DNA from: Acidobacteriota bacterium
GTDB taxonomy: Bacteria; Acidobacteriota; UBA6911
Direction of reading: 5' to 3'
Assembly (NCBI GenBank): GCA_012719455.1
Contig: JAAYAJ010000073.1
Location: 1 to 47,808 of the forward strand
Length of the DNA: 47,808 bases
How positions within the stretch are numbered: the first letter of the stretch is position 1; each line of letters opens with the position of its first letter. The notes under the pieces were generated by a model. That model made no database searches. It worked only from the letters and a program-made list of their open reading frames with translations, and was not told the origin of the DNA. This document shows positions 1 to 8,774 of the stretch, one piece after another. The translations under genes were made by a program, and so were the position numbers.

Positions 1-34
1 GGACGGGGACCCACAACAATGATTGAGCGCTCAT
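1..34 (-). CDS. Start of a further membrane-complex gene (partial)
   Basis: An ATG at 34 on the minus strand begins MSAQSLLWVPV and runs off the window edge. A GGAG ribosome binding site lies about 11 bases upstream, inside the end of the preceding gene, and the gap to that gene's stop is only 6 bases, so the two are very probably one operon. The hydrophobic N-terminus would suit another NuoM/MrpD/HyfB-type membrane subunit, but eleven residues cannot settle the family. A DabA-type partner is the alternative worth checking. Confidence 0.5.
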   Translation of the reverse strand, partial: MSAQSLLWVPV

Positions 35-40
35 AACCTA

Positions 41-1486
41 TTATCTCCAGAGAAGGCTGACGAGTTCGACCAGGCGCTGTCCATCGGCAACCTTGACCAG
101 GTCGTACGGCAGCTGGAGCAGAAACCCACTCGCCACCGTCAGGACGGCAAGAACCGCGACGACCCCCACCATGACCGGGCTCCCCTCGCCGTGCGCCTCG
201 CCCCGGGACTGCCCCAGGAAGACGAGGCGGAAGCTCTTGAGCATGTACAGGAGGGTGACCACGGCCGTCAGGATGGCCAGGGTGGCGATGGCGAAACGCC
301 CCCCCTCCACCAGGCCGTTGATGACGAAGTATTTGCTGAAGAACCCCATCATCGGCGGGATCCCGGCGATGCTCAGGGCGCAGATGAGGTAGCTCACGGC
401 CGTCACCGGCATCTTCCGGAACAGCCCCCCCATTTTCGTCATATCCTTGGTATGGGTGCCGTGCTCAATGATGCCGGCGCAGAGGAAGAGCCCCCCCTTG
501 GCGAAACCGTGGGCCATGATGTACAGCAGCGCCCCGATGTAGCCGAAGTGGGTGAGGACTATCAGCCCGAGGAAAGTGTACCCGATCTGGCTCACGGTCG
601 AGTAGGCGAGCAGGCGCTTGATGTTGGTCTCGTGCAAGGCCGCGGCGGCGCTCACGAAGGCGCTGACCAGGGCCAGGACGAGGAGCCAGTTCTGCGCCTG
701 GGGCGCGATGACCATACCGTTACAGAACAAGCGCGCAAAGGCGTACAGGCCGATCTTGACCAGGATGGCCGCGTGCAGCAGAGAGGTGACAGTTGAAGGC
801 GCCACCCCGGCGTCGGGCAGCCAGGTGTGGAGCGGGACGGTGGCGCTCTTGCTGAAGATGCCGGCCATGACCAGGACCAGGGCGGCGGTCCCGATCTCCT
901 TCCCCTGCAGTTGGGCGATGTCGAAGGTGCCGTACTGGGCGAAGATCAGGGCGAAGCCGAGGAGCATGAACACGGCGCCGCCGAAGGTGATCAGAAACGC
1001 CTTGTCGGCCTTCCAGACGTATTCCGGATCCCGGAAGTAGCCGATCAGCCGCCAGCAGGCGAGCGCCGAGATTTCCCAGAACATGTAAAGGAAGACGATG
1101 TTCCGGGAAAAGACCAGCCCCATCATCGCCCCGACGAAGAGGGTGATGATGAAATAGTACTCCGGCTCGTGATCGGTATGTTCGATGTAGCCCAGGGAGT
1201 AGACGGCGATCAGGGTGGCGATCAGGGTGGCCGTGAAGGCCATGAACACGGCCAGAGCGTCGATGTTCATGGAGAAGGCGATCCACCGGTAGAGGGGAAT
1301 CGACGCCTCCCCGGTCCGGCCGGCCAGCGTCGGCCCGAGCAGCGGCCATGTCAGGACGTGGGTAGCGCCGATGAGCAGCACCGCCATTGGCCCGGTGGCC
1401 TTCTTCAGCCCGGTCCATCCCGCGAGCGGTATCAGGAGAGAACCGAGCAAGGGGACCAGAATGACCATCAAAGCTTGCGATTCCAT
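41..1486 (-). CDS. Proton-conducting membrane subunit, NuoL/MrpA/HyfB family
   Basis: A polytopic inner-membrane protein of 481 residues from the proton_antipo_M family, whose members move H+ or Na+ in Complex I, Mrp antiporters, Hyf/Mbh hydrogenases and the DAB inorganic-carbon transporter. Seen in the sequence: the conserved WE pair (E138), FSKSATVPLHTWLPDA with K213 and H220, LLHAA (H238), KRLLAYSTVSQIGY (about 290-303) and HGFAKG (K330). These are the charged residues expected along the ion path. The ATG at 1486 is chosen over an in-frame one at 1525 because GGAG sits 8 bases before it. A TATAAT box on the minus strand at 1541-1536, with a poor -35, may give it its own promoter. Downstream, another gene starts after 6 bases. 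Upstream on the same strand, 100 bases away, is a carbonic anhydrase. Which complex it belongs to cannot be decided here. Confidence 0.85.
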   Translation of the reverse strand: MESQALMVILVPLLGSLLIPLAGWTGLKKATGPMAVLLIGATHVLTWPLLGPTLAGRTGEASIPLYRWIAFSMNIDALAVFMAFTATLIATLIAVYSLGYIEHTDHEPEYYFIITLFVGAMMGLVFSRNIVFLYMFWEISALACWRLIGYFRDPEYVWKADKAFLITFGGAVFMLLGFALIFAQYGTFDIAQLQGKEIGTAALVLVMAGIFSKSATVPLHTWLPDAGVAPSTVTSLLHAAILVKIGLYAFARLFCNGMVIAPQAQNWLLVLALVSAFVSAAAALHETNIKRLLAYSTVSQIGYTFLGLIVLTHFGYIGALLYIMAHGFAKGGLFLCAGIIEHGTHTKDMTKMGGLFRKMPVTAVSYLICALSIAGIPPMMGFFSKYFVINGLVEGGRFAIATLAILTAVVTLLYMLKSFRLVFLGQSRGEAHGEGSPVMVGVVAVLAVLTVASGFLLQLPYDLVKVADGQRLVELVSLLWR

Positions 1487-1586
1487 ACCATTCACTCCGA
1501 CACTAGAAATAATTACCAAGCTCAAAGAACCGGAAATTATAGGAAAACCAGCAGCTGCATTCTACCAGAATCATAGAAGCGGCCCG

Positions 1587-2186
1587 TTACTCCTCGTCGC
1601 CTGCCGGGGGTTCCGGCCGCACCCTTCCGCTTTGAAGGTCATAGTGCAGGCCCAGCACCGTGACCTCCCGGGCCCATGCTTCCGATTTCAGTTCAGCCAC
1701 CGTCCGGCGAACGTTTTCGGCGATCGCCCGCTCGAGGTCGCCAGGCGGAGGGAGTGCATCGATGACGGGCCGCAGCCGGTCGATCAGGTATTTCATGTGC
1801 CCCTCGACGGGCTCGTTTTCCAGCGCCGAGGTCACGGCTCCGCAACGGGCGTGCCCCAGCACCACCACCAGCGGCACCCCCAGGTGCTCGACCGCGTACT
1901 GGATGCTGCCGAAGGCGGCCTCGTCCAGGCAGTGGCCCGCGGTGCGGACCACGAACAGGTCTCCCAGTCCGCAATCGAAAAGGATTTCCGGAGGGACGCG
2001 CGAGTCGGAGCAGCCGAGCACCACCGCAAAGGGGTGCTGCCCGGAAACATTCTCTTCCCTCCAGGCCGGATCCTGGTGCGGGTGCACCCCCCGGCCCGAA
2101 GCATACCGCCGGTTGCCGGAAAGCAGGCGTTCCAGCCCCTCGGCCGCACTCACCCGGGGCATCCGCGCACCATCATGACGGCTCAT
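1587..2186 (-). CDS. Beta-class carbonic anhydrase
   Basis: Cytoplasmic zinc enzyme interconverting CO2 and bicarbonate, 199 residues, the usual size for bacterial beta-carbonic anhydrases. The zinc ligands and catalytic dyad are visible: CSDSRVPPE (C59, D61, R63) and GHARCGAV (H112, C115). The open frame continues about 70 codons upstream, but the ATG at 2186 is preferred because GGGAGGT lies 6 bases before it and the family alignment begins here. It is divergent from the dipeptidase gene, sharing a region of about 200 bases, and is followed on the same strand by a NuoL/MrpA-type subunit. That neighbour makes a role in bicarbonate supply or pH/ion homeostasis possible, but this is inference. 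Confidence 0.9.
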   Translation of the reverse strand: MSRHDGARMPRVSAAEGLERLLSGNRRYASGRGVHPHQDPAWREENVSGQHPFAVVLGCSDSRVPPEILFDCGLGDLFVVRTAGHCLDEAAFGSIQYAVEHLGVPLVVVLGHARCGAVTSALENEPVEGHMKYLIDRLRPVIDALPPPGDLERAIAENVRRTVAELKSEAWAREVTVLGLHYDLQSGRVRPEPPAGDEE

Positions 2187-2388
2187 GCCCCTACCTCCCT
2201 TGTTTTTTGTATTTCTTGGTCCGGGAATCGCGGGCAGATGCGTCCCCGATGCCGTTCGTCCGGCATTGTATACCTCCCGGACCGGAGCACAAACCCATTT
2301 TTTGAGTTTCCTCCGGAACCCGGGACCGCCGAATGCTGTAAAATGCGGTAAAATGAGATCGGGAATCAACCCGGGAAAGGAGATCCTC

Positions 2389-3840
2389 ATGTCCGACGCC
2401 ATCGCAGGCCTGAAACCGGAGCCCGTCTGGAGATATTTCGCCGAAATCTCCCGAATCCCCCGTTGCTCGAAACACGAGGCGGCCGCCTCCCGCTACGTGC
2501 TCGACCAGGCTCGACGCCTCGGGCTCGAGGCGGAGGCGGACGCGCTGGGTAACGTTGTCGTCCGCGTGGCCCCCACCCTCCCGGGCGACCGACCGGGCGT
2601 GGTGCTGCAAGGGCACCTCGACATGGTCTGCGAGAAGAATCGGGAGACGCGACACGATTTCGCGACCGACCCGATCCGGCTGGTGCGCCGGGACAACGTC
2701 ATCATGGCCGACGGCACCACCCTGGGGGCGGACAACGGCATCGCTGTAGCGGCGATGCTGGCGGTGATGGAAGACCGGTCGCTCGAGCACGGCCCCCTGG
2801 AGTTGCTCTTCACCGTCGACGAGGAGACCGGCCTGACCGGGGCGGTCGGCCTCGAGCCCCATTTCGTACGGGGCCGGATCCTGCTAAACCTCGACAGCGA
2901 GGAGGAGGGGACGATCTACATCGGCTGCAGCGGGGGGCAGGACACCACCGGCTTGCTCGGGGTCCGTTACGAGGAAGCGAACCCAGGTCATGCGGCGCTG
3001 TCGGTCAAGGTGACGGGGCTGAAGGGGGGCCACTCGGGAACCGAAATCGACCGGGGCCGGGCCAACGCCATCAAGGTCATGGGCCGGGTGTTGTCGGCCC
3101 TGGACCCGCTCGGGGCCCAACTCGCATCCATCGACGGGGGAGACAAACACAACGCCATCCCCCGCGAGTGCGAAGCAGTGCTCTTCCTCCCCCCCGGAAA
3201 GCTCAAGGCCGCCGGCGGAACGGTCGAGCGGTGCTCCGACTCGATCCGGGCCGAGTTTTCGGCCGTGGAACCGAACCTTCGCATCACCCTGGCCCCGCCG
3301 GCCGAAGAGCGGCCCGCCATGGTCCTGCACCGGGAGGATCAGCTCACCCTCCTGCGCCTCCTGTCGGCCCTCCCCCACGGTGTCATCAGGATGAGCACGG
3401 AAATCCCGGGCATGGTCGAAACCTCCACCAACCTGGCCGCGATCCACACCGGGAAGGAGAGCGCCCGGATCGTCACCAGCCAGCGCAGCCCGGTATCGTC
3501 GGAGCTTGACGAGATCGCCGCCTCGGTGGCCGCCATCATGGAACTGGGGGGTGCCGCCATCGAGACCTCCGACGCCTATCCCGGGTGGAAGCCCGACCTC
3601 TCCTCCCCCATCCTGAAGATCGCCCGCCAAGCTTACCGCGAGCTTTACGGCAAGGAGCCCCAGGTGAAGGCGATCCACGCGGGGCTCGAGTGCGGCGTCA
3701 TCGGCGAGCGCTTCCCGGAAATGGACATGATCTCCTTCGGCCCCACCCTCGAGGGGGCCCATTCGCCCGAGGAGCGGGTGCAGATCGACACGGTGGAGAA
3801 ATTCTGGGACCTGCTGCTGGCCATCCTCCGGCGCGTTTAG
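2389..3840 (+). CDS. pepD: Aminoacyl-histidine dipeptidase (PepD-like, M20C)
   Basis: Cytoplasmic metallodipeptidase that hydrolyses Xaa-His and other dipeptides; 483 residues, against about 485 for E. coli PepD. The M20 metal and catalytic residues are visible: QGHLDMVCEKN (H76, D78), GTTLGADNGIA (D115) and FTVDEETGLTG (E145, E146). A dimerisation-domain stretch follows with GGHSGTEIDRGRANA. The frame is open from 2185, but the ATG at 2389 has AAAGGAGATCCTC directly before it and starts the family alignment. It is divergent from the carbonic anhydrase and is apparently transcribed alone. A dyad with an imperfect stem follows it around 3895-3925 and may end transcription. Confidence 0.92.
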   Translation: MSDAIAGLKPEPVWRYFAEISRIPRCSKHEAAASRYVLDQARRLGLEAEADALGNVVVRVAPTLPGDRPGVVLQGHLDMVCEKNRETRHDFATDPIRLVRRDNVIMADGTTLGADNGIAVAAMLAVMEDRSLEHGPLELLFTVDEETGLTGAVGLEPHFVRGRILLNLDSEEEGTIYIGCSGGQDTTGLLGVRYEEANPGHAALSVKVTGLKGGHSGTEIDRGRANAIKVMGRVLSALDPLGAQLASIDGGDKHNAIPRECEAVLFLPPGKLKAAGGTVERCSDSIRAEFSAVEPNLRITLAPPAEERPAMVLHREDQLTLLRLLSALPHGVIRMSTEIPGMVETSTNLAAIHTGKESARIVTSQRSPVSSELDEIAASVAAIMELGGAAIETSDAYPGWKPDLSSPILKIARQAYRELYGKEPQVKAIHAGLECGVIGERFPEMDMISFGPTLEGAHSPEERVQIDTVEKFWDLLLAILRRV

Positions 3841-3928
3841 CCCCCGGGCCTCCCCGTTCAGATCTTGGCGGGCACACTTACCCTTTAAAACGGATCGGCC
3901 CGCACCGGTGCAAAGGGCCCGATGCGTC

Positions 3929-3957
3929 TTCACTCGGCGCCGCGCCTACGGTATAAT
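3929..3957 (+). promoter_or_regulatory. Predicted sigma-70 promoter of the DUF2934 gene
   Basis: TTCACT (3929-3934), a 17-base spacer and TATAAT (3952-3957). The -10 is perfect and the -35 matches four of six. The expected transcript start is about 30 bases before the ATG at 3987, leaving room for the AAAGGAG ribosome binding site. Confidence 0.5.
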
Positions 3958-3986
3958 ATTGATAACTACCTAAGAAAGGAGTCGTT

Positions 3987-4283
3987 ATGGCCAAGACATC
4001 AAAAACCGGAACCGGCAGACCCGCGTCCGGGAAGGCGTCTGGGCCCAGGGTGAGCAGAAAGGCCAACCCCCGTGCGCCCGCAAAGAAAAATCAGGCATCC
4101 CCTCCGCCCGCCGGTATTACCGACAAGGAACGCTACCTTCTGATCTCCGAGGCCGCCTACTACCGCGCCGAGCAGCGCGGTTTCGCCCCCGGCCACGAAC
4201 TCCAGGACTGGCTGGACGCCGAAACCGAGGTGGAACGGATGCTGGCCGAAACGTACCCCAGCCCCGCGCCTGCAGAGGACTGA
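3987..4283 (+). CDS. DUF2934 domain protein
   Basis: A 98-residue protein of unknown function. The first 45 residues are Lys/Arg/Pro/Ala-rich and probably disordered. The rest matches the DUF2934 pattern: ERYLLISEAAYYRAEQRGF, then a DWLDAE motif, in which a short helix carries the Ala-Tyr core. These small proteins are frequent in Acidobacteriota and some deltaproteobacteria, often in several copies. The start is supported by AAGAAAGGAG 7 bases upstream and by a good promoter. The basic N-terminus could contact nucleic acid, but that is speculation. Its neighbours suggest no function. Confidence 0.8.
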   Translation: MAKTSKTGTGRPASGKASGPRVSRKANPRAPAKKNQASPPPAGITDKERYLLISEAAYYRAEQRGFAPGHELQDWLDAETEVERMLAETYPSPAPAED

Positions 4284-4288
4284 ACCCC

Positions 4289-4597
4289 CTACTGCACACT
4301 CGGCCCGCTGGAACTGGCACCGCCCCCGGCGTTTTTCATCCGCTGGGCCTCGAGCGCCTGGATGAACCCCTCCAGGATCTGCATAGGGATGGCGATCACG
4401 GCCTTCACCGGGGCCGGCAGGATCCCTTTTTGGCGCATCTCGCGCGCCTCCTCCTCGTTCTGCGGCCCGATCACCTCGCAGAACGTCAGGGTGCAGTCGA
4501 CGGGGGAAGCGCTCACCTGCACGTAATTGGAGTAGACCCGCGCGGAACTGCGGTGCGGGTCGGGCACAATCTCAATCGGTCTCTCTTCGTTGGGCAT
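4289..4597 (-). CDS. DUF3467 domain protein
   Basis: A 102-residue cytoplasmic protein of unknown function. It shows the DUF3467 features: SNYVQVSASPVDCTLTFCEV near residues 22-41, then a segment with AVIAIPMQILEGFIQAL, and a Gly/Ser-rich tail. The ATG at 4597 has GAGGAA 5 to 6 bases upstream. It follows the HIT gene by 16 bases on the same strand, so it is probably the last gene of the rpmE-prfA-prmC-murA-HIT transcript. It is convergent with the DUF2934 gene, whose stop lies only 5 bases away. The family is widespread, but I know of no established role. Confidence 0.8.
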   Translation of the reverse strand: MPNEERPIEIVPDPHRSSARVYSNYVQVSASPVDCTLTFCEVIGPQNEEEAREMRQKGILPAPVKAVIAIPMQILEGFIQALEAQRMKNAGGGASSSGPSVQ

Positions 4598-4613
4598 TGC
4601 GGTTCCTCGGTTT

Positions 4614-4964
4614 CTAGCCCGGGGGCCATTTCAGGATCCGGCCTCCCAGGACGTGGATGTGGAGGTGAAACACGGTCTGACCGGCTTCGGCGTTGGTGTT
4701 GATCACGGTCCGGTACCCGGTCCGGTCGATCCCCTGCCGGCGCGCCATGAGCCCCACCACCGTCATCATGTGGCCGATGAGGTTCCGGTCCGCCTCCACG
4801 AGGTCGTTCAGGGAACCGATGTGCCGGCGCGGGATGACCAGCAGGTGCACCGGCGCTTGCGGGTGGATGTCGGGAAAGACGACGCAGTGTTCGTCCTCGT
4901 ACAGGATCTCGGCCGGTCGCTCGTGCGCGGCCATCTGGCAGAAGATGCACCCGAACAGTTTCAT
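4614..4964 (-). CDS. HIT-family (HINT-like) nucleotide hydrolase
   Basis: A histidine-triad protein of about 116 residues. HINT enzymes are cytoplasmic purine-nucleoside phosphoramidases. The N-terminal CIFCQM motif is typical of the HINT branch, which often carries a zinc pair. The triad HLHIHVLGG near the C-terminus holds the catalytic histidines, and LVIPRRHIGSLNDL matches the family core. The start is uncertain: tandem ATGs at 4967 and 4964 follow GCGAGGG, and the frame is open back to an ATG at 5018 with GAGGG 9 bases upstream, which would add a basic, aromatic extension. I prefer 4964 because the family alignment starts there. It follows murA closely and precedes the DUF3467 gene. Confidence 0.88.
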   Translation of the reverse strand: MKLFGCIFCQMAAHERPAEILYEDEHCVVFPDIHPQAPVHLLVIPRRHIGSLNDLVEADRNLIGHMMTVVGLMARRQGIDRTGYRTVINTNAEAGQTVFHLHIHVLGGRILKWPPG

Positions 4965-5029
4965 CATCCCTCGCTTGTAGGCGTAAAAAAAGAACTTCTT
5001 GACGGCAAAGGGAATCATGGCCGGCGCCC

Positions 5030-6283
5030 TCAACGGATCCGTTCGATGCGGGCCCCCAGCTGCGCCATCTTGTCCTCGATGCGGTAATAGCCCCGGTCCA
5101 GGTGGTAAACCCGGTCGATGACCGTCTCCCCTTCGGCCACCAGCCCCGCCAGGATGAGCGAAGCGCTGGCCCGCAGGTCGGAAGCCAGGACCGCGGCTCC
5201 GGTCAGCGGTCGACCGCCGCGCACCAGGGCCTGCCGCCCCTCGACCGTAATGTCCGCCCCCATCCGGATCATTTCCAGCGCGTGCAGGAAGCGGTTTTCA
5301 AAGATCGTCTCGGTGATGATGGCGATCCCGTCCCCCTGGGTCATCAGCGCCATGTACTGGGCCTGCATATCGGTAGGGAACGCGGGATAGGGGTAGGTGG
5401 TCACGTTCTTGGACGAGATCGGGTCCCGCCCCCGGATGCGGAAGCCGTCCTTCCCGATGGAGATTTCCGCACCGGCCTGGGCCAGCTGTGTCAGGACCGC
5501 CTTCAGATGCTCAGGGTTGCAGTTGGCGACCTCAACCTCTCCCCGGGTGATCGCGCCGGCCACGGCAAAGGTACCCGCTTCGATCCGGTCCGGGATGATG
5601 CGGTGCCGGCAGCCGCGCAATCTCCGGACGCCGCGGATGCGGATGGTGCGCGTCCCGTCCCCCTCGATGTGAGCCCCCATGGCACGGAGCATGGCCGCCA
5701 GGTCGACGACTTCCGGTTCGCAAGCCGCGTTGTCAAGCACGGTCTCCCCGTCGGCCAGGGTCGCCGCCATCATCAGGTTTTCCGTCCCCGTGACCGTCAC
5801 CGTCTCCATTTGGATGTAGGCGCCCGTGAGCCCCGCGGTGGATGCTTCCACGTAGCCGTGGGCCACCTCGCACACCGCCCCCATCTTCTCAAGCCCGGCG
5901 AGGTGAATGTTGACGGGCCGCGCGCCGATGGCGCACCCGCCCGGCAGGGATACCCGCGCCTTGCGGAAGCGGCCGAGCAGCGGGCCGAGGACCAGGATCG
6001 ACGCCCGCATCGTCTTGACCAGTTCGTAGGGCGCTTCCAGGGAGCTGATCTCTCCGGCCCGGAAGGTCCCGGTCCCATCCTCCCTGATCTCGGCTTCGGC
6101 CCCCATCTTCTCGAGCAGGTCGCGCGTGGTCAGGATATCGCGCACGCGCGGGAGGTTCTCCAGTTGCACCGCGTCCCCGGTCAGGAGTGTCGCGGCCATG
6201 GCGGGCAGCGCCGCGTTTTTCGCCCCGCTCGTCTCCACCCGCCCCCTCAGGGCCACTCCTCCCACCACCCGAATCTTATCCAT
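5030..6283 (-). CDS. murA: UDP-N-acetylglucosamine 1-carboxyvinyltransferase
   Basis: First committed step of peptidoglycan synthesis: transfers enolpyruvate from PEP to UDP-GlcNAc in the cytoplasm. The 417 residues match the family (E. coli 419). Visible landmarks are SGAKNAALP (K22, N23) and [12 protein letters not shown] with the PEP-binding C117; the cysteine predicts the fosfomycin-sensitive form of the active site. The ATG at 6283 has GGAG 5 bases upstream and overlaps the end of prmC by 8 bases, indicating translational coupling. The order prfA-prmC-murA is common in several phyla. Confidence 0.97.
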   Translation of the reverse strand: MDKIRVVGGVALRGRVETSGAKNAALPAMAATLLTGDAVQLENLPRVRDILTTRDLLEKMGAEAEIREDGTGTFRAGEISSLEAPYELVKTMRASILVLGPLLGRFRKARVSLPGGCAIGARPVNIHLAGLEKMGAVCEVAHGYVEASTAGLTGAYIQMETVTVTGTENLMMAATLADGETVLDNAACEPEVVDLAAMLRAMGAHIEGDGTRTIRIRGVRRLRGCRHRIIPDRIEAGTFAVAGAITRGEVEVANCNPEHLKAVLTQLAQAGAEISIGKDGFRIRGRDPISSKNVTTYPYPAFPTDMQAQYMALMTQGDGIAIITETIFENRFLHALEMIRMGADITVEGRQALVRGGRPLTGAAVLASDLRASASLILAGLVAEGETVIDRVYHLDRGYYRIEDKMAQLGARIERIR

Positions 6284-7151
6284 CACTTCTCCGGACGGGC
6301 TTCGCGGCAATCACCACCCGCGCAATGCCCTGCAAATCGTCTACCACCGTCTCCGGCTGCAGCCCCGCCGCTTCGATCAACCGCACCACCGGGCCCGCCT
6401 GCCCCCGGCCGACCTCGAGCAGCAGCATCCCCCCGGGAACCAACCGCGCCGCGCCGGCCGGGATCAGCCGGCGATAGACTTCGAGCCCGTCCCCGCCGGC
6501 GCACAGTGCGGTGCGCGGCTCGAAATCCCTCACCTCGCGCGGGAGATCATGATAATCCCCGATTGCCACGTAGGGGGGGTTGCTCAGGATAAAATCGAGG
6601 CTCCCCCGCTCCGGAAAGCATTCGAGTAAATCGGCCGCAACCCACAGCACCCGCCCATCCGCTCCGAGCCGTCGCCCGTTTTCCCGAGCCACCCGGAGCG
6701 CGGCGGGGGAAACGTCCACCCCGTAACCGCACGCTTGCGGAAAATCGCAGGCGACCGACAGGGCGATACATCCGCTGCCGGTGCCGATGTCGGCGTAGCG
6801 GAATCCGGGACGCCCTAGGGCGCGCATCCTCCCGAGCGCCTCCTCCACCAGGATCTCGGTCTCGGGGCGGGGGATCAGTACGTCGGGGGTCACCCGGAAG
6901 GAGCGGCCGTAGAACTCCCGCTCCCCCGTCAGGTACTGCAGCGGCTCCCCCCCCGCCCGGCGCGCCGCGAGCCCGGCGACGAGCTCCCGCGCCTCCCGGT
7001 CCAACCCCTGTTCGGGGTGGGCCAGCACCCGTTCCCGGCTCCAGCCGAGCGCGAACCCGATCAACAGGTCGGCCGTCAGTGCGGGCGACTCCACTCCCGC
7101 CCGCCCCAGCTCCTCGATCATGCGCGTGCGCGTGGAAGCGACGGTGTGCAT
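6276..7151 (-). CDS. prmC: Release factor glutamine methyltransferase
   Basis: Methylates the glutamine of the GGQ motif in RF1 and RF2 using S-adenosylmethionine. Its predicted substrate, RF1, is encoded immediately upstream. The 291-residue protein has the N-terminal helical domain, the LIPRPETEILVE linker (92-103), SAM-binding DIGTGSG (121-127) and the catalytic NPPY (191-194). The start at 7151 lies 10 bases after the prfA stop with only a weak ribosome binding site, and the 3' end overlaps murA, so all three are probably translated as a coupled group. Confidence 0.96.
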   Translation of the reverse strand: MHTVASTRTRMIEELGRAGVESPALTADLLIGFALGWSRERVLAHPEQGLDREARELVAGLAARRAGGEPLQYLTGEREFYGRSFRVTPDVLIPRPETEILVEEALGRMRALGRPGFRYADIGTGSGCIALSVACDFPQACGYGVDVSPAALRVARENGRRLGADGRVLWVAADLLECFPERGSLDFILSNPPYVAIGDYHDLPREVRDFEPRTALCAGGDGLEVYRRLIPAGAARLVPGGMLLLEVGRGQAGPVVRLIEAAGLQPETVVDDLQGIARVVIAAKPVRRSDG

Positions 7152-7161
7152 CGAAGGCGAC

Positions 7162-8229
7162 CTACAACGACTGCTTCAACTTTTCGGCCTGGTAGTGCGT
7201 CGCCAGGGCTTCAAGCATCGCCTGGATGTTGCCGTCCATGAAGTCGGTGAGGTTGTGGACGGTCAGGCCGATGCGATGGTCGGTGACGCGGTTCTGGGGA
7301 TAGTTGTAGGTCCGGATCTTCTCGCTCCGGTCACCCGAGCCGACCTGGCTGCGGCGGTCCTCGGCGATGGTCTTCTGCTGCTCCTGCAGCGCGATATCGT
7401 ACAAGCGCGAACGGAGCACGCGCATGGCCTTGGCCCGGTTCTTGATCTGCGACTTCTCGTCCTGGCAGGAAACGACCAGCCCCGTCGGGATATGGGTGAT
7501 CCGGACCGCGGAGTAGGTGGTGTTGACCGACTGGCCGCCCGGGCCGGAGGAGCAGAAGGTGTCGATACGGATGTCCTTGGCGTCGATGTTGATCTCCACA
7601 TCGTCAGCCTCCGGCAGCACCGCCACCGTGACGGCTGAGGTGTGGATCCTGCCGCTGGCCTCGGTCTCCGGCACCCGTTGCACCCGGTGCACGCCGCTTT
7701 CGTATTTCAACTTGCTGTAGACGCGGTCCCCCTCGATGATCGCAATGATCTCCTTGAACCCGCCCACCTCCGACTCGTGCCCCTCCATGATCTCCACGCG
7801 CCACCCGGTCCGCTCGGTGAACCGGGAATACATGCGGAAGAGTTCGGCGGCGAAAAGAGTGGCCTCGTTGCCGCCGGTGCCGGCACGGATTTCCAGCAGC
7901 ACGTTCTTGTCGTCGTTGGGATCCTGGGGCATCAGCAACAGCTGCAGTTCCTTGCGGCACGCCTCTTCCCGCCCCGCGAGGTCGACCGATTCCTCCTCCG
8001 CCATCTTCCTCATCTCCGGATCGGTTTCGGAGGCGCCCATGGCTCGGACCTCCTCCAGCGCCCGGAGGACGCCCTTGTATTCGCGGAACTTCTCCACGAC
8101 CGGTTCCAGGTCCCGATAGGATTTGGCGTGCCTCTGGTAGACCGGCTGCTCGGCGATCACCGCCGGGTCCGCCAGGAGCATGCCCAGCTCCTCGAGTTTC
8201 TTTTCCAGGGAGTTCAGCTTATCGATCAT
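7162..8229 (-). CDS. prfA: Peptide chain release factor 1
   Basis: Recognises UAA and UAG in the ribosomal A site and triggers peptide release. The 355-residue protein carries the codon-reading tripeptide PET (187-189, the PxT class that marks RF1 rather than RF2) in [14 protein letters not shown], and the catalytic GGQ (231-233) in [14 protein letters not shown]. Its partner methyltransferase gene follows at once. It lies 66 bases after rpmE on the same strand. Nothing unusual was seen. Confidence 0.97.
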   Translation of the reverse strand: MIDKLNSLEKKLEELGMLLADPAVIAEQPVYQRHAKSYRDLEPVVEKFREYKGVLRALEEVRAMGASETDPEMRKMAEEESVDLAGREEACRKELQLLLMPQDPNDDKNVLLEIRAGTGGNEATLFAAELFRMYSRFTERTGWRVEIMEGHESEVGGFKEIIAIIEGDRVYSKLKYESGVHRVQRVPETEASGRIHTSAVTVAVLPEADDVEINIDAKDIRIDTFCSSGPGGQSVNTTYSAVRITHIPTGLVVSCQDEKSQIKNRAKAMRVLRSRLYDIALQEQQKTIAEDRRSQVGSGDRSEKIRTYNYPQNRVTDHRIGLTVHNLTDFMDGNIQAMLEALATHYQAEKLKQSL

Positions 8230-8295
8230 GGGACATCTGTCACACCGTCCCCCGGGACCGCGCGGGATGATGCGCCGCTACGGCACATGCGGGGA

Positions 8296-8517
8296 CTAGG
8301 CCTTGGGCTTCCCGTCCTTGTCCAGGCCGTAGCGCCGCTGGAAGCGTTCGATCCGGCCGGCCGTGTCGACCAGCTTCTGCTTCCCGGTGTAGAAGGGATG
8401 GCATTTCGAGCAGAGTTCCAGCCTGATTTCAGGCTTGGTGCTGCGGGTTTGGAACTGGTGGCCGCAGGCGCAGCTGACGGTGATTTCATGGTACTTGGGG
8501 TGAATTCCTTCTTTCAT
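8296..8517 (-). CDS. rpmE: Ribosomal protein bL31 (zinc form)
   Basis: Large-subunit protein of 73 residues. It begins [19 protein letters not shown] and has C16, C18 and CSKC (C37, C40), the four-cysteine zinc-binding form, rather than the cysteine-free paralogue used under zinc limitation. The frame continues upstream for about 70 codons, but the ATG at 8517 is the family start and has GAGG upstream. It is the first gene of the minus-strand translation and cell-wall cluster, divergent from the DHH gene. The 257 bases between them hold both promoters and a long dyad. Confidence 0.96.
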   Translation of the reverse strand: MKEGIHPKYHEITVSCACGHQFQTRSTKPEIRLELCSKCHPFYTGKQKLVDTAGRIERFQRRYGLDKDGKPKA

Positions 8518-8696
8518 GGTCCGCCTCGCAAACCGGCCTGGGTCTCCCTCGGGTGACGACGTGGGCAGGCCACAGCCGGAGATAAACGGGTAATATAGCA
8601 TCGGTGCCGCATTCATACCAGCATTTTTCGGTTCTCGGGCTCGCATCCGCGCACCGGCGGTCGTCAAATATCCTTCCGCCGGGTGGGCGAGTGTGG

Positions 8697-8769
8697 TACC
8701 GTGGATAGTTCGCCCGGGGCCTCCGCGCCGCCGGCGCATACCCCGGGCGGCTTCTAGGGGTCCACGGTA
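8697..8769 (+). promoter_or_regulatory. Long two-part hairpin over the DHH gene leader
   Basis: Two nested perfect inverted repeats: TACCGTGGA (8697-8705) pairs with TCCACGGTA (8761-8769), and CGCCCGGGG (8711-8719) pairs with CCCCGGGCG (8741-8749). The inner loop is itself GC-rich. The outer arm ends 6 bases before the ATG at 8775 and would cover the ribosome binding region. No T-run follows, so it is not a standard terminator. A translational control element or a protein-binding dyad between divergent promoters is possible. Confidence 0.5.
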
Positions 8770-8774
8770 TACCT

